Positions 28,432 to 37,512 are shown, numbered from the stretch's first letter. The stretch: 64,000 bases of DNA from Natronococcus sp. A-GB1 (GCF_029688845.1 NZ_JARUKW010000002.1:186001-250000), one strand, 5' to 3'. Notes: generated from the sequence alone by a model not told the origin. Numbers and translations: made by a program.

Positions 28432-28611
28432 TCACATCATGCCGAACTGCCGGAACACGCTCGAGACGAGCGCCTTTACGGCCAGTCCGATCCCGAGGAG
28501 GACGAGCGCCAGCCCTGCGGCGACCAGGAGACTCTCGTAGGCGATAACGGCGAGACCGACCAGCAAGAGCGCGATACCGGCGATTCCGAGCGGACCGAGA
28601 TGCCTCAGCAT
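28432..28611 (-). CDS. small two-helix membrane protein (DUF7470-like)
   Basis: A 59-residue protein, almost entirely two hydrophobic helices (GIAGIALLLVGLAVIAY and LLVAAGLALVLLGIGLAVKAL) with a short basic N-terminus MLRHLG and a C-terminal amphipathic VSSVFRQFGMM. It matches a family of tiny haloarchaeal membrane proteins as I remember it. The codon bias, with GC at third positions, fits a real gene. It lies in the gap between the DUF460 gene and aIF-1A. Function unknown. Confidence 0.72.
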   Translation of the reverse strand: MLRHLGPLGIAGIALLLVGLAVIAYESLLVAAGLALVLLGIGLAVKALVSSVFRQFGMM

Positions 28612-28704
28612 ACGCTGGACTGGTCAGGGCAGAGAGATAAACGACGTGGTTTGTCACGGGTACAGACCGACAGCCGGGGCGATTCGACCGGGAAAATCGA
28701 TAAA

Positions 28705-28713
28705 GGATTAAAC
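28705..28713 (+). promoter_or_regulatory. TATA-like box of the aIF-1A gene
   Basis: GGATTAAAC lies 24-32 nt before the ATG at 28737. Confidence 0.4.
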
Positions 28714-28736
28714 CGATCGAACGCGAAGCCCGCGAT

Positions 28737-29027
28737 ATGAGCGACGACGGTGACGGCGGTCGGAACGACCTTCGGATGCCCGACGACGACGAGGTGTTCG
28801 CGACCGTGACCAACATGCTCGGAGCGAACCGCGTCAAGGTGCGGTGTGCCGACGGAACCGAACGGACCGCACGAATCCCCGGAAAGATGCAAAAACGCAT
28901 CTGGATCCGCGAGGACGACGTCGTCCTCGTCGAGCCCTGGGACTGGCAGGACGAGAAGGCCGACATCACCTGGCGCTACGAGAAGAGCGAGGCCGATCAG
29001 CTCCGACGCGAAGGCCACATTCAGTAG
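28737..29027 (+). CDS. eif1A: translation initiation factor aIF-1A
   Basis: A 96-residue S1/OB-fold factor that binds the ribosomal A site and helps scan for and place the start codon. Diagnostic segments are [48 protein letters not shown] and [22 protein letters not shown]. The acidic N-terminal tail is short, as in archaea. It stands alone with its own TATA box; no ribosomal genes are adjacent. Haloarchaea often carry more than one aIF-1A gene, so it may have a paralogue. Confidence 0.97.
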   Translation: MSDDGDGGRNDLRMPDDDEVFATVTNMLGANRVKVRCADGTERTARIPGKMQKRIWIREDDVVLVEPWDWQDEKADITWRYEKSEADQLRREGHIQ

Positions 29028-29127
29028 CTTCGGTTTCTGCGCTCCGTTCGCGTGCTCCTCGAGCGTCGCAGCGACGGCGTCATTTCGCTTACGTTCTTCG
29101 GGACCGACAGTCAGCAAAATAGCGGCG

Positions 29128-29409
29128 TTATCGGGCGTCGACGCGGATTCGGACGGTGCCGATGCCGGGAACCTCGAGTTCGGTCATCCGGCCGTGGAGT
29201 TCACGGGCCAGCGCCGGTGCGCCGAGTCGGAAGACCAGCACTGCGGCCGCAACGGCGCCGACGGCGGCGGCGACGGTCAGCGGGTAGCTGATCGCGATGA
29301 GCAACCCCATCGCCGCGAGGACGAAGAGGAGCCCGCCGCCGATCGAATCAGACCTCGCAGTTCGTTCTCGAGTCGACTCGGCCGACTGGGGGTGGAAGTA
29401 TCGCGTCAT
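29128..29409 (-). CDS. small membrane protein, unknown function
   Basis: A 93-residue protein, starting MTRYFHPQ at the ATG 29409, with two membrane helices (GGGLLFVLAAMGLLIAISYPL and TVAAAVGAVAAAVLVFRLG) and a short C-terminal soluble tail containing MTELEVPGIGTVRIRVDAR. A TATA-like CTTATAACCT at 29442 (minus strand AGGTTATAAG) favours this start over an ATG at 29433. No family recognised; it is isolated. Confidence 0.65.
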   Translation of the reverse strand: MTRYFHPQSAESTRERTARSDSIGGGLLFVLAAMGLLIAISYPLTVAAAVGAVAAAVLVFRLGAPALARELHGRMTELEVPGIGTVRIRVDAR

Positions 29410-29831
29410 GAGTGGTTTCGGTTCGAAGTACACACTCGACGCTTATAACCTTTCACCCTTCTGGTACTTTTAGATACGTGCTATCATGCGACATTCGATA
29501 ATTTCGTATCGTGATGGCCTACAGAACCACGTAACGAGTGCCATGGTACCCTCTCCCTGCATCTCGAAATAGTTACAAATCGTGCCGGAACGATCATGTG
29601 GAACCGCCGATTCGGTCGATCGACGTCGGACGAACGGCGCGATCGCTCGAGAGACTCGAGTCTCCCGTCTCGAGTCGAAACGAGGGTGAAAACGAGGTCG
29701 TGGATCAGAACGGTCGATCGATCGTGGCGTTGCCGACGAGCGGCCGGCGATTCGGACGGGCTGCTGTGACTGCGTACCGGAGCCCCCGCGGGACGGCTCG
29801 CGATTTCGGACCCGACGTACGGACGTCCGTC
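29410..29831. other. intergenic region, no gene seen
   Basis: About 420 bases between the small membrane protein and the 3' end of the aminotransferase gene. The left end holds the promoter of the membrane protein. The rest shows no convincing frame, repeat or RNA. Confidence 0.5.
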
Positions 29832-30944
29832 TTAGAGGTCGGCGACGTCCTCGATGGCGTCGGTCAGCGCCTCGATGCTTTCGACGTCGTGTTCGCCCAT
29901 GTGACCGATGCGGAACGTCTTCTCCCCGAGCTGCGAGCCGTAGCCGTTCGAGAAGGCGAAATCGTACTCCTCGCTGACGGTTTCGATGGTCTCGGCGACG
30001 TCGATCCCCTGCGTGTTCTCGATACAGCTCACCGTCTGTGACTCGTACCCCTCCTCGGGGAACATCCCGAAGTGGTCGCGGGCCCACTCGCGGGTGTACT
30101 CGGCCATCTCGCGGTGGCGCTCGCTTCGGGCCTCGTGGCCCTCCTCGAGCATGTGTTTCATCTGTTTGCGGTAGGCAAGCATGATCGGAATCGCCGGCGT
30201 GGAGTGAGTCTGGCCCTTCCGGTCGTAGTAGTCGATGGTTCGCTGGAAGCCGCCGTACCACGAGGCCGATCCCTTCTCGAGTTCGCGCTCGTAGGCGTCG
30301 TCGCTGACGGCACAGATCGCAACTCCGGGCGGCATCGCGAACGCCTTCTGGGAGGACGCGAAGATAACGTCGATGTTGTGCTCGTCGATATCGACGTAGT
30401 CCCCGCCCAGCGACGAGACGGCGTCGACGACAAAGTACGTATCAGGGTACTCGGCGACGACGTCGCCGATCTCCTCTACGGGGTTCCGAACGCCCGTCGA
30501 GGACTCGTTCATCACGCAGGCAACGACGTCGTAGTCGGTGTCGCTCGCCTCGAGATCCTCCCGGATATCCGCGGGCTTGACCGCCTTCCCCCACTCGTAC
30601 TCGAGTCGGTCGACGTTCTTGCCGAGGCGCTCTGCCACGTTCGCGTGGCGTTCGCTGAAGCTCCCACAGGTCGCGACGAGGATGTTCTCGTCGACGAGGT
30701 TGAGCGTCGAGGCCTCCCAGAACTCGGTTCCTGAAGCGGTGAGAACGACGACGTCGTTGTTGGTGCCGAGGAACTCTCTGGTGTCCTCGACGATGGTCGT
30801 GTAGAGGTCGGTCATCCGGTCCATGCGGTGGCCGAACATCGGCTCGCACATCGCCTCGATGACGTCTTCGCGCACCTCGGTCGGGCCGGGAATGTACAGC
30901 GTCTTGTCGGGATAGTCGTCTCTGTATTCGCGTTTTTCGGTCAC
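29832..30944 (-). CDS. class V pyridoxal-phosphate aminotransferase (alanine-glyoxylate/serine-pyruvate type)
   Basis: A 370-residue PLP enzyme. It starts with GTG at 30944, followed by KTLYIPGPTEVREDVIEAM, typical of the AGXT/SGAT group. The PLP Asp is in YFVVDAVSSLGGDYVDID, and the internal-aldimine Lys is in FASSQKAFAMPPGVAI (SxxK). TASGTEFWEAS binds the phosphate. The expected reaction is amino transfer between alanine or serine and glyoxylate or pyruvate; a role in serine or glycine metabolism would fit with serA and serB in this window, but the substrate is unproven. It is monocistronic. Confidence 0.88.
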   Translation of the reverse strand: MTEKREYRDDYPDKTLYIPGPTEVREDVIEAMCEPMFGHRMDRMTDLYTTIVEDTREFLGTNNDVVVLTASGTEFWEASTLNLVDENILVATCGSFSERHANVAERLGKNVDRLEYEWGKAVKPADIREDLEASDTDYDVVACVMNESSTGVRNPVEEIGDVVAEYPDTYFVVDAVSSLGGDYVDIDEHNIDVIFASSQKAFAMPPGVAICAVSDDAYERELEKGSASWYGGFQRTIDYYDRKGQTHSTPAIPIMLAYRKQMKHMLEEGHEARSERHREMAEYTREWARDHFGMFPEEGYESQTVSCIENTQGIDVAETIETVSEEYDFAFSNGYGSQLGEKTFRIGHMGEHDVESIEALTDAIEDVADL

Positions 30945-30997
30945 GTAACCACCTGAGTACGGACCACTGCGTCGCGAGGCGGTATGGTAGTTGTCAT

Positions 30998-31030
30998 CTA
31001 CCCGCGGCTACAGCCGTGGACTTCCGCGCT
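30998..31030 (+). mobile_element. possible IS200/IS605-IS1341 (TnpB) end remnant with hairpin
   Basis: CTACCCGCGGCTACAGCCGTGG followed by ACTTCCGCGC, given here as two parts, contains an imperfect hairpin (31002-31019, arms CCGCGGCT / AGCCGTGG, one mismatch). It resembles the ends of haloarchaeal TnpB-bearing elements as I know them. No tnpA or tnpB coding sequence is nearby, so only an end or a chance hairpin is left. Confidence 0.35.
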
Positions 31031-31124
31031 GTACCGTTGTGAATGGCACAGGATTGGCGGGATCGTCGTGGTCCGAACCGGATGGTGCGGTCGTCGCTTC
31101 GGCGCCGCTACCGGCACATCGTCT

Positions 31125-31319
31125 CACTCGTCGACCCTGCCGTAGTCCGGCGTCTCGCCGACGCCGATCGCCTCGAGTACGCGGTCGAACTTCGCGTGGT
31201 AGAGCACCAGCGCGACCAGTCCGAACGCCGGGAGGAACGCGGCCGTTCCGAGGTCACCGACGCCCGAACCGAGATGGAGATGTGGTCGTCATGCGATCCG
31301 ATCGCTCGACCTGTGGCAT
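31125..31319 (-). pseudogene. frameshifted small protein gene (about 65 residues)
   Basis: Reading from an ATG at 31319 gives MPQVERSDRMTT; one frame over, the sequence continues HLHLGSGVGDLGTAAFLPA, then FGLVALVLYHAKFDRVLEAI and GVGETPDYGRVDE to a stop at 31125. The second part has clear haloarchaeal protein character (a membrane helix and an acidic C-terminus) but no start codon of its own, because an in-frame stop precedes it. Removing one base near 31287 would restore a complete small membrane protein. It is either a broken gene or a sequencing indel. No family assigned. Confidence 0.5.
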
Positions 31320-31356
31320 ACGTCTCGTCGTGTGCTAAACGGTCGATCGCCGCCGA

Positions 31357-32382
31357 TCAGTCCGCCGACCGCGCCCGGCCGGCGTAGCTGTCGGTGCCGA
31401 CGACGTAGACGTTGCCGTCGACGACGATGTCCCCGGCTCTGGCCGCCGCGGCCGCGGGTCGGGTCGGTCCGTAGCCGACGACGGGCGCGCCGAGCTTCCA
31501 GAGCGCGCCGATCTTGCACAGCGCGAACCCGGCGATGATCAGCGCGAAGCCGGTGATCGTCGCGAGCGTGATCGTCTCGCCGAGCAGCGCCCAGCCGACG
31601 AGCGCCGCGATGACGGGCGAGGCGTAGTTGACGAGGCTGAGCTCGCTCGCGCCGACACGCTCGAGCAGGACGAAGTACGCCAGGAAGCCGCCCGCGGTGG
31701 AGACGATCGCGAGGTACGCGAGCGCCGCGGTCGTCTCGACGGTCAGCGCGGCCCGGAGTCCGGCCGCGCTCTCGCCGGGGTGGGCGAAACTCAGCGCGTG
31801 AAGCATGGCGGCGCCGACGGCCATCGCCCACGTCTGGAGCGGGAGCAGCGGGAGCGTCCCTCGAGTTCGTTCGGTCAGCACCGAGCCGATCGCGAACACG
31901 AGCGCCGAGCCGAACAGGAGGCCGACGCCAACGACCTGTCCGTCGAGGGTTCCACCCGAAAGCGCGATCATGACGACGCCGACCAGTCCGAGCCCGAGGC
32001 CGACGACCGCCGGCGCGCGGATCCGCTCGCGGGGTAACAACGCCAGCGCGAGCGGGGGCGTCACGATCGGCGTCAGGCTGAGCACGATCGCCGCGACCGC
32101 GCTCGAGACGTACGACTGACCGAGGAACATGAGCCCGTAGTGGGCGCCGACGATGAGTCCGCCGGAGACGATGATCGTAACCCAGTCCGCCCTGGTTCGC
32201 GGTCGCCACTCGTAGCCGAGCGCGGCGATGGCCGCGACGAACAGGAGGACCGCGCCGTCGAGTCGAAGCGCGGCGAAGAGGATCGGCGGCAGCGTCTCCA
32301 GGCCGACCTCGACCGCGCCGAAGGCGGTCCCCCAGGCGACCGCGAGCGCAACGAAGAGGAAGACATCTCGCTGTGAAGTCAT
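31357..32382 (-). CDS. EamA/DMT-superfamily transporter
   Basis: A 341-residue ten-helix membrane transporter of the drug/metabolite family, made of two EamA repeats of about 140 residues. The first repeat begins VFLFVALAVAWGTAFGAVEVG and ends at the conserved SSAVAAIVLSLTPIVTPPLA; the second begins LVFAIGSVLTERTRG and ends with SLVNYASPVIAALVGWALLGE. Such proteins usually export or import amino acids, purines or metabolites; the substrate is not predictable. The ~45-residue C-terminal tail beyond the last helix is hydrophilic and includes DIVVDGNVYVVGTDS. Confidence 0.9.
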   Translation of the reverse strand: MTSQRDVFLFVALAVAWGTAFGAVEVGLETLPPILFAALRLDGAVLLFVAAIAALGYEWRPRTRADWVTIIVSGGLIVGAHYGLMFLGQSYVSSAVAAIVLSLTPIVTPPLALALLPRERIRAPAVVGLGLGLVGVVMIALSGGTLDGQVVGVGLLFGSALVFAIGSVLTERTRGTLPLLPLQTWAMAVGAAMLHALSFAHPGESAAGLRAALTVETTAALAYLAIVSTAGGFLAYFVLLERVGASELSLVNYASPVIAALVGWALLGETITLATITGFALIIAGFALCKIGALWKLGAPVVGYGPTRPAAAAARAGDIVVDGNVYVVGTDSYAGRARSAD

Positions 32383-32787
32383 TTTAACACGAAACGACCT
32401 GGGGGGATTTGTATTTTGATATTCGGCAGTAGCGTGGTGTTACGTACTGAATTCGGAGAGAATTGCTAGCTATGAACACGGGAAGAACAGTGTATGTTAG
32501 TAACTGAGACGGAACGAATTTCCGGCACGAACGCTGGCGGTCCCGACTCGGGAGACGGAGTCCATCCTGCTGATGTGCCGATGGTCGCCCTCGATATTAG
32601 TTAGAAAAGTCGAGTAGTGGAACAAACGACCGTAGCCCGTTGCCGCTCGAGGGCCGAGCACGATCTGACGACTTGAGGTTCGGACCGTCGTGCTTCGGAC
32701 CGCTGTGCGGTCGCTCGAGGGAGCTACCGCTCGCTCGCCGTCGGTGCCGCAAAAATGGGTGAATCGTCGCGCGAGAGGACGAGGGAG
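32383..32787. other. intergenic region, no gene seen
   Basis: About 400 bases between the EamA gene start and the 3' end of the halocyanin-like gene. The AT-rich part at 32395-32500 probably holds the EamA promoter. No frame worth calling was found. Confidence 0.5.
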
Positions 32788-33486
32788 TTACTCGTCGTCT
32801 TCGTCGTCGCCGACGAGTTCGTCGTCGTCTTCCTCGTCGTCAGCACCGTTCTCGTCGTCTTCGTCGTCGCCGTTCTCGTCGTCGACACCGTTCTCTTCGT
32901 CATCGCCGTTCTCCTCGTCATCGGCGCCGTTTTCGTCGTCAACGCCGTTCTCTTCGTCGTCGCCGTTCTCCTCGTCATCCTCTTCCTCGTCGTCGGCGCC
33001 GTTCTCGCCTTCCTCGATCTCGAAGGCGCCGCGCATCGCGTTCTCGTGGGGACGGCAGACGTACTCGTACATCTCGTCGGTGGCCTCGAACTCGAGGAAC
33101 TGGTCGTCGCCACCTTCTTCCTCGGTGTCGGTCTCGTAGTCGTCGACGATCTCGTCGTCCTCGTCGACGATCTCGATGTTGTGGGCCGTGCCGTCGCCTT
33201 CTTCCCAGCCAATCTCGTACTCCTCGCCTTCCTCGAGGATCAGCGTCGGGTTCTCCTCGCCTGCGATGTCCTCGGGCTCCTCGCCCTCCCAGGCGGCGGA
33301 GTCGCCGTAGAAGACGATGCGCTCGCCGGGCTCGATCTCGATGCCGTCGCCGTTCTCGCCGTTCTCGTCGTCGCCGTTCTCGTCGTCGTCGCCGTTGTCA
33401 CCACAGCCTGCAACGAGCGTCGTCGCAGCCGCAGCACCCGTGACCTTCATCGCGGTCCGTCGCGAAATGCCGTTATCTCGTGTCAT
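32788..33486 (-). CDS. halocyanin-like blue-copper lipoprotein with acidic repeat tail
   Basis: A 232-residue exported protein. A twin-arginine signal SRRTAMKVTGAAAATT ends in the lipobox LVAGC, so it is a Tat-exported lipid-anchored protein. The cupredoxin domain (~45-160) has copper ligands His in GTAHNIEIVD and Cys, His, Met in YVCRPHENAM, the type-1 blue-copper set. The tail (~163-232) is an Asp/Glu/Asn/Gly repeat (units like ENGVDDENGADDE), much longer and more acidic than in typical halocyanins. It probably shuttles electrons at the outer face of the membrane. The ATG at 33486 follows a TATA-like box at 33511-33522. Confidence 0.88.
   Translation of the reverse strand: MTRDNGISRRTAMKVTGAAAATTLVAGCGDNGDDDENGDDENGENGDGIEIEPGERIVFYGDSAAWEGEEPEDIAGEENPTLILEEGEEYEIGWEEGDGTAHNIEIVDEDDEIVDDYETDTEEEGGDDQFLEFEATDEMYEYVCRPHENAMRGAFEIEEGENGADDEEEDDEENGDDEENGVDDENGADDEENGDDEENGVDDENGDDEDDENGADDEEDDDELVGDDEDDE
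32797..32997. repeat. short tandem repeats encoding the acidic tail
   Basis: Degenerate 33-36 bp units (GCCGTTCTCGTCGTC... on the plus strand) recur about six times within the coding sequence of the halocyanin-like protein. They encode repeats of Asp-Asp-Glu-Glu-Asn-Gly-Val/Ala. Confidence 0.75.
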
Positions 33487-33613
33487 CACCGATGGGTTAG
33501 AACCGAGCACATAAAAATGGCAAGCCTCTACCCGGCCGTCGCTATGAGGTCTCATACCACGGTTCACGGTAATATCGACCGAACTGTCTTATGATCGAAA
33601 CCAAAGACGTCCG

Positions 33614-34930
33614 TCAGTCGTTGCCGCCGTCGCTCGCACGAAACGGCTCGCTGTGATCGACCGACAGTCGCAAGAAGAGGGGAACGGCAACGAGCGCGAT
33701 CAGGATCTCGAGGCCGCCGACGGCGAGAAACGCCGAGCCGTAGCCGTAGCTGCCGGCGACGGTCCCGCCGATCAGGAACCCGCCGAGAAAGCCGAGGCTC
33801 CCGGCGAGGTTGAAGCCGGCCATCGCGATTCCGCGCTCGCGCTCGTGTGCGATGTCGGTGACCAGCGCCATCGTCGCCGGCGAGACCAGCGCGCCGAGGA
33901 CGCCGACGGCGACCATCGCGGCAGCGGCGGTCGCGACCGACGGCGCGGCGCCGACCGCGAGGATCCCGACGCCGTAACACAGCGAGCCGACGACGATCGG
34001 AATCGTTCGACCGATCCGATCCGAGAGCACACCCATCGGGTACTGCAGCAGGGCGAAGGGAGCGAAGAAACACGCCAGCATGAGCCCGGTCGCCCCGGGG
34101 CCCAGGCCGAACGCGTCCTGGAAGTACAGGGTTCCGACGAGCGCGAAGAAGCCGGCCGTCAGCCGATCGACGAATCCGAACGCGTAGGGGATCGTCAGGG
34201 TCGGCCGCCGACGGACGCCCTCGACGAGGGCTCGAGCGGACCGTCGACTCCCGCCGGTTCTGTCGGGGGCGAACGAGACCAGCGCGCCGACACAGACAAG
34301 CAGGGCGGACGCGACGACCAGCGGTGCCAGCGGATGGAGTTCCGTCAGCTGTCCGCCGACGGGAGCGCCGAGGGCGGCTCCGAGCCCGATCGCGATTCCG
34401 GCCGCGCCCATGTTGCGGCCGTGGCCGCCCTCGAGGTCCATCAGCATCGTCATCGTCAGCGAGAACGCGCCGATCGTCATCGCTCCCTGGAAGAGCCGCA
34501 GGACGAGCACGCCCTCGAACGGGACGCCGCCGAGGAGGGGTGCGGCGGCGAGGGTGGCGTAGCCGACCGCGCCGGCCAGCGCGCCGGCGACGATGAACGG
34601 ACGACGACGGCCCGCCGCATCGCTCGCGAGCCCCCAGGCCCCGACGAAGGCGACGTAGGCCGCGAACTCGCTCACCAGAAACCACATGCTCGCGTCCAGC
34701 GCGGTCTCGGCAAACGGCGAGGCCGTCGCTTCGGCGCCGAGGGTCTCGACGAGCGTCGCGACGCCGGGGTAGAGCAACAGCTGCGAGAACAGCACCGCGA
34801 AGACGACCGCCGCGAGGAGGAGCCGGTCGCGGTCACTCGAGTGCACGACCTCCGGTTGGCGCTCGTCGCCTAAGAAGCCGTTCGTCCGGGCCGCTTCGGC
34901 CCTGCGGTTTTTGCCGTTACTGGGACGCAT
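33614..34930 (-). CDS. major facilitator superfamily transporter
   Basis: A 438-residue twelve-helix MFS protein. The first-half signature GLASDAAGRRRPFIVAG (loop 2-3) and the second-half GVLSDRIGRTIPIVVG match the MFS D-x-x-G-R/K-R/K rule. Helices are rich in Ala/Gly (GIAIGLGAALGAPVGGQL in helix 5) and resemble drug/metabolite exporters. The ATG at 34930 lies only 29 nt from the divergent metY start; a GTG at 34846 would give 410 residues, trim a polar N-terminus and leave more room for promoters. Substrate unknown. Confidence 0.88.
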   Translation of the reverse strand: MRPSNGKNRRAEAARTNGFLGDERQPEVVHSSDRDRLLLAAVVFAVLFSQLLLYPGVATLVETLGAEATASPFAETALDASMWFLVSEFAAYVAFVGAWGLASDAAGRRRPFIVAGALAGAVGYATLAAAPLLGGVPFEGVLVLRLFQGAMTIGAFSLTMTMLMDLEGGHGRNMGAAGIAIGLGAALGAPVGGQLTELHPLAPLVVASALLVCVGALVSFAPDRTGGSRRSARALVEGVRRRPTLTIPYAFGFVDRLTAGFFALVGTLYFQDAFGLGPGATGLMLACFFAPFALLQYPMGVLSDRIGRTIPIVVGSLCYGVGILAVGAAPSVATAAAAMVAVGVLGALVSPATMALVTDIAHERERGIAMAGFNLAGSLGFLGGFLIGGTVAGSYGYGSAFLAVGGLEILIALVAVPLFLRLSVDHSEPFRASDGGND

Positions 34931-34959
34931 ATGAACGTGGAGAAGTATGCGTACTAAAC

Positions 34960-36300
34960 ATGAGTGACGACGCGAGCGACGGGCGCAGCGATCGGGAGGG
35001 CTGTCGATTCGGGACGCGGAGCGTCCACGCCGGCCAGTCGGCGGATCCCTCGACGGGAGCGATGGCACCGCCACTCTATCAGACGACCTCCTACGTCTTC
35101 GACGACGCCGACGCCGCCGCGGAGCTGTATGCCCTCGAGGGAGAGGGGTACATCTACTCGCGGATCGCCAACCCCACGGTGCGAGTGCTCGAAGACCGCC
35201 TGACCTCGCTTGAGGGGGGTGCAGGCTCGGTCGCGACCAGTAGCGGGATGGCCGCCCTCGACTCGGCGGTGTTGCTCCTTGCCAGGGCGGGTGACAACGT
35301 CGTCTGTTCGACGGACACCTACGGCGGGACGACGGCCTACTTCTCGAAGACCGCCACCCGCCGGGACATCGAGACCAGGTTCGTCTCGACGCTCGAGTAC
35401 GAGGCCTACGAGGAGGCGATCGACGAGGACACCGCGTTCGTCCACGTCGAGACCGTCGGCAACCCCTCGCTGGTGACGCCCGACTTCGAGCGCGTCGCCG
35501 AGATCGCCCACGAAAACGGCGTCCCGCTCGTGGTAGACAACACGTTCGCGACGCCCGCGCTGTGTCGCCCGCTGGAACACGGCGCCGACGTCGTCTGGGA
35601 GTCGACGACGAAGTGGCTCCACGGTTCCGGGACGACGGTCGGCGGGATCCTCGTCGACGGCGGCTCCTTCCCCTGGGGGGAACACGGCTACGACGAGATC
35701 GCCGGCCAGAACCACGCCTACCACGACGTCGACTTCTCGCGGGACTTTCCCGAGGCCCCCTTCGCTGCGGCCGCACGATATCGTTCGCTGCGAAGCCTCG
35801 GCAACCAGCAGTCGCCGTTCGACGCCTGGCAGACTCTGCAGGGCCTCGAGAGTCTGTCTCTTCGGGTCGAGAAACACTGCGAGAACGCCGCGGTCGTCGC
35901 CGACTACCTGGAGAGCCACGAGGACGTCGCCTGGGTCACCTACCCTGGGCTCGAGTCCCACCCGACCCACGACAACGCCTCGCGGTACCTTTCCGACTAC
36001 GGCGGGATGATCGCGTTCGGGCTCGAGGGCGCGGGCGAGCGCGGCGGGTACGAGGCGGGCAAGACGTTCTGCGAGAACGTCGAGGTTGCCCAGTTCCTCG
36101 CGAACATCGGCGACGCGAAGACGCTGGTCATCCACCCCGCGAGCACGACTCACGGTCAGCTTACTCCCGAAGAACAGGAAGAGGCCGGGGTCACGTCCGA
36201 CCTCGTCCGGATGTCGGTCGGGATCGAGGACCCCGAGGACATCCTCGCCGATCTCGAGGGAGCGATCGACGAAGCTACACGCGCCGGCGACGAGGGATAA
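34960..36300 (+). CDS. metY: O-acetylhomoserine sulfhydrylase (MetY)
   Basis: A 446-residue PLP enzyme of the Cys/Met metabolism family making homocysteine from O-acetylhomoserine and sulfide. It starts with the family pattern FGTRSVHAGQSADPSTGAM, followed by PLYQTTSYVF and YSRIANPTVRVLEDR, then SSGMAALDSAVLLLARAGD. The catalytic Lys is in WESTTKWLHGSGTTVGG, and the long active-site block LGNQQSPFDAWQTLQGLES is typical of MetY rather than MetB. HPASTTHGQLTPEEQ marks the C-terminal substrate region. It is followed after 3 nt by metX, which supplies its substrate. Confidence 0.95.
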   Translation: MSDDASDGRSDREGCRFGTRSVHAGQSADPSTGAMAPPLYQTTSYVFDDADAAAELYALEGEGYIYSRIANPTVRVLEDRLTSLEGGAGSVATSSGMAALDSAVLLLARAGDNVVCSTDTYGGTTAYFSKTATRRDIETRFVSTLEYEAYEEAIDEDTAFVHVETVGNPSLVTPDFERVAEIAHENGVPLVVDNTFATPALCRPLEHGADVVWESTTKWLHGSGTTVGGILVDGGSFPWGEHGYDEIAGQNHAYHDVDFSRDFPEAPFAAAARYRSLRSLGNQQSPFDAWQTLQGLESLSLRVEKHCENAAVVADYLESHEDVAWVTYPGLESHPTHDNASRYLSDYGGMIAFGLEGAGERGGYEAGKTFCENVEVAQFLANIGDAKTLVIHPASTTHGQLTPEEQEEAGVTSDLVRMSVGIEDPEDILADLEGAIDEATRAGDEG

Positions 36301-36303
36301 CTC

Positions 36304-37512
36304 GTGACGACGAAGGAGACGGCCGACCTCGGCGAGTTTCAGTTCCGCTCGGGCGAGACGATCCCGAGCCTCGAGGTCGCCTACGAGACGTACGGCGAGT
36401 TCACCGGCGACAATGCGGTGCTGATCTGTCACGCTCTGACCGGCAGTGCCCACGTCGCCCGTCGGCCCGACGCTGGCGACGGGACTGCGGGCCAGGCTCG
36501 AGCCTGGTGGGGCGACGTCGTCGGCCCCGGGAAGGCGATCGATACCTCCGAGTACTACGTCGTCTGTGCGAACGCGCCGGGCTCGTGCTACGGGACGACG
36601 GGCCCCTCGAGTACGAACCCCGAGACGGGGGAGCCGTACGGCACCGACTTCCCGCCCGTGACGATTGGGGACTGGACCCGTGCTCAGCGGCTGCTGCTCG
36701 ACGAACTCGGCGTTGGCCGGCTCCACGCCGTCGTTGGTGGTAGCGTCGGTGGGATGAACGTGCTCGACTGGCTGCGACGCTACCCCGACGACGTCGAGCG
36801 GGCCGCGGGGGTCGCCACGGCCGCCAGGCTCGACGCTCAGTGTCTCGCGCTCGATACCGTTGCCCGCCGGGCGATCACGAGCGATCCGAACTGGAACGGC
36901 GGCCACTACTACGGCGGGGCGGAGCCCGAGGAGGGACTGGCCCGCGCCCGTCAGATCGGTCACATCATGTACCTCTCGAAGACCTCGATGGCCCGGAAGT
37001 TCGGCCGCCGATCGGCGGGCCGCGAGACGGTTCACGAGACTCCGTCCGACCCCGCGGCCGCCTTCTTCCCCTACCGCGAGGTCGAGTCCTACCTCGACTA
37101 CCAGGCCGAGAAGTTCACCGACCGCTTCGACGCCAACAGCTACCTCTACCTGACGCGGGCGATGGACGACTTCGATCTCTCGGCCGGCTATGAGTCCGAC
37201 GCCGACGCGCTGGCGGCGTTCGAGGGCGAGTTGCTCCTCCTCTCGTTTACCGGCGACTGGCACTTCACCGTCGAACAGGCCGAGGTCGTCGCCGAGGCGG
37301 CCCGCGAGGCCGGCGTCGACGTCGCCCACCACGTCATCGACTCCGACCACGGCCACGACGCCTTCCTCGTCGAACCCGAGAAGGTCGGCCCACCGCTGTC
37401 GGAACTGCTCGAGACGGGGCTCTCCGGGCGGACGATCACGGACACGAATCCCGAAATCGAGGACGAGAACGACTCGTTCGCGCCCGTGCACACGAGTCTC
37501 TTTTCGAAGTAA
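36304..37512 (+). CDS. metX: homoserine O-acetyltransferase (MetX)
   Basis: A 402-residue alpha/beta-hydrolase-fold enzyme that acetylates homoserine with acetyl-CoA. Seen: [34 protein letters not shown], the nucleophile elbow [14 protein letters not shown] with Ser (canonical GGSMGGM), the Asp in [14 protein letters not shown] and the His in [11 protein letters not shown]. Its GTG start lies 3 nt after the metY stop, so the two genes form an operon giving homocysteine for methionine synthesis; the mtaD-ahcY pair at 57-59 kb recycles the by-products of methionine use. Confidence 0.95.
   Translation: MTTKETADLGEFQFRSGETIPSLEVAYETYGEFTGDNAVLICHALTGSAHVARRPDAGDGTAGQARAWWGDVVGPGKAIDTSEYYVVCANAPGSCYGTTGPSSTNPETGEPYGTDFPPVTIGDWTRAQRLLLDELGVGRLHAVVGGSVGGMNVLDWLRRYPDDVERAAGVATAARLDAQCLALDTVARRAITSDPNWNGGHYYGGAEPEEGLARARQIGHIMYLSKTSMARKFGRRSAGRETVHETPSDPAAAFFPYREVESYLDYQAEKFTDRFDANSYLYLTRAMDDFDLSAGYESDADALAAFEGELLLLSFTGDWHFTVEQAEVVAEAAREAGVDVAHHVIDSDHGHDAFLVEPEKVGPPLSELLETGLSGRTITDTNPEIEDENDSFAPVHTSLFSK

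Noticed and set aside
29470..30261. Open frame on the minus strand overlapping the aminotransferase end
   Set aside because: It is out of frame with the real gene, Arg-rich and without any recognisable domain.
32797..32997. Regular short repeats that could suggest a CRISPR array
   Set aside because: Units are directly adjacent, degenerate and in frame, encode the acidic tail of the halocyanin-like protein, and have no unique spacers.
34930..35776. Long N-terminal extension of the MFS frame into the metY gene
   Set aside because: The extension is Arg/Ser-rich shadow sequence of metY; the transporter begins at 34930 or 34846.
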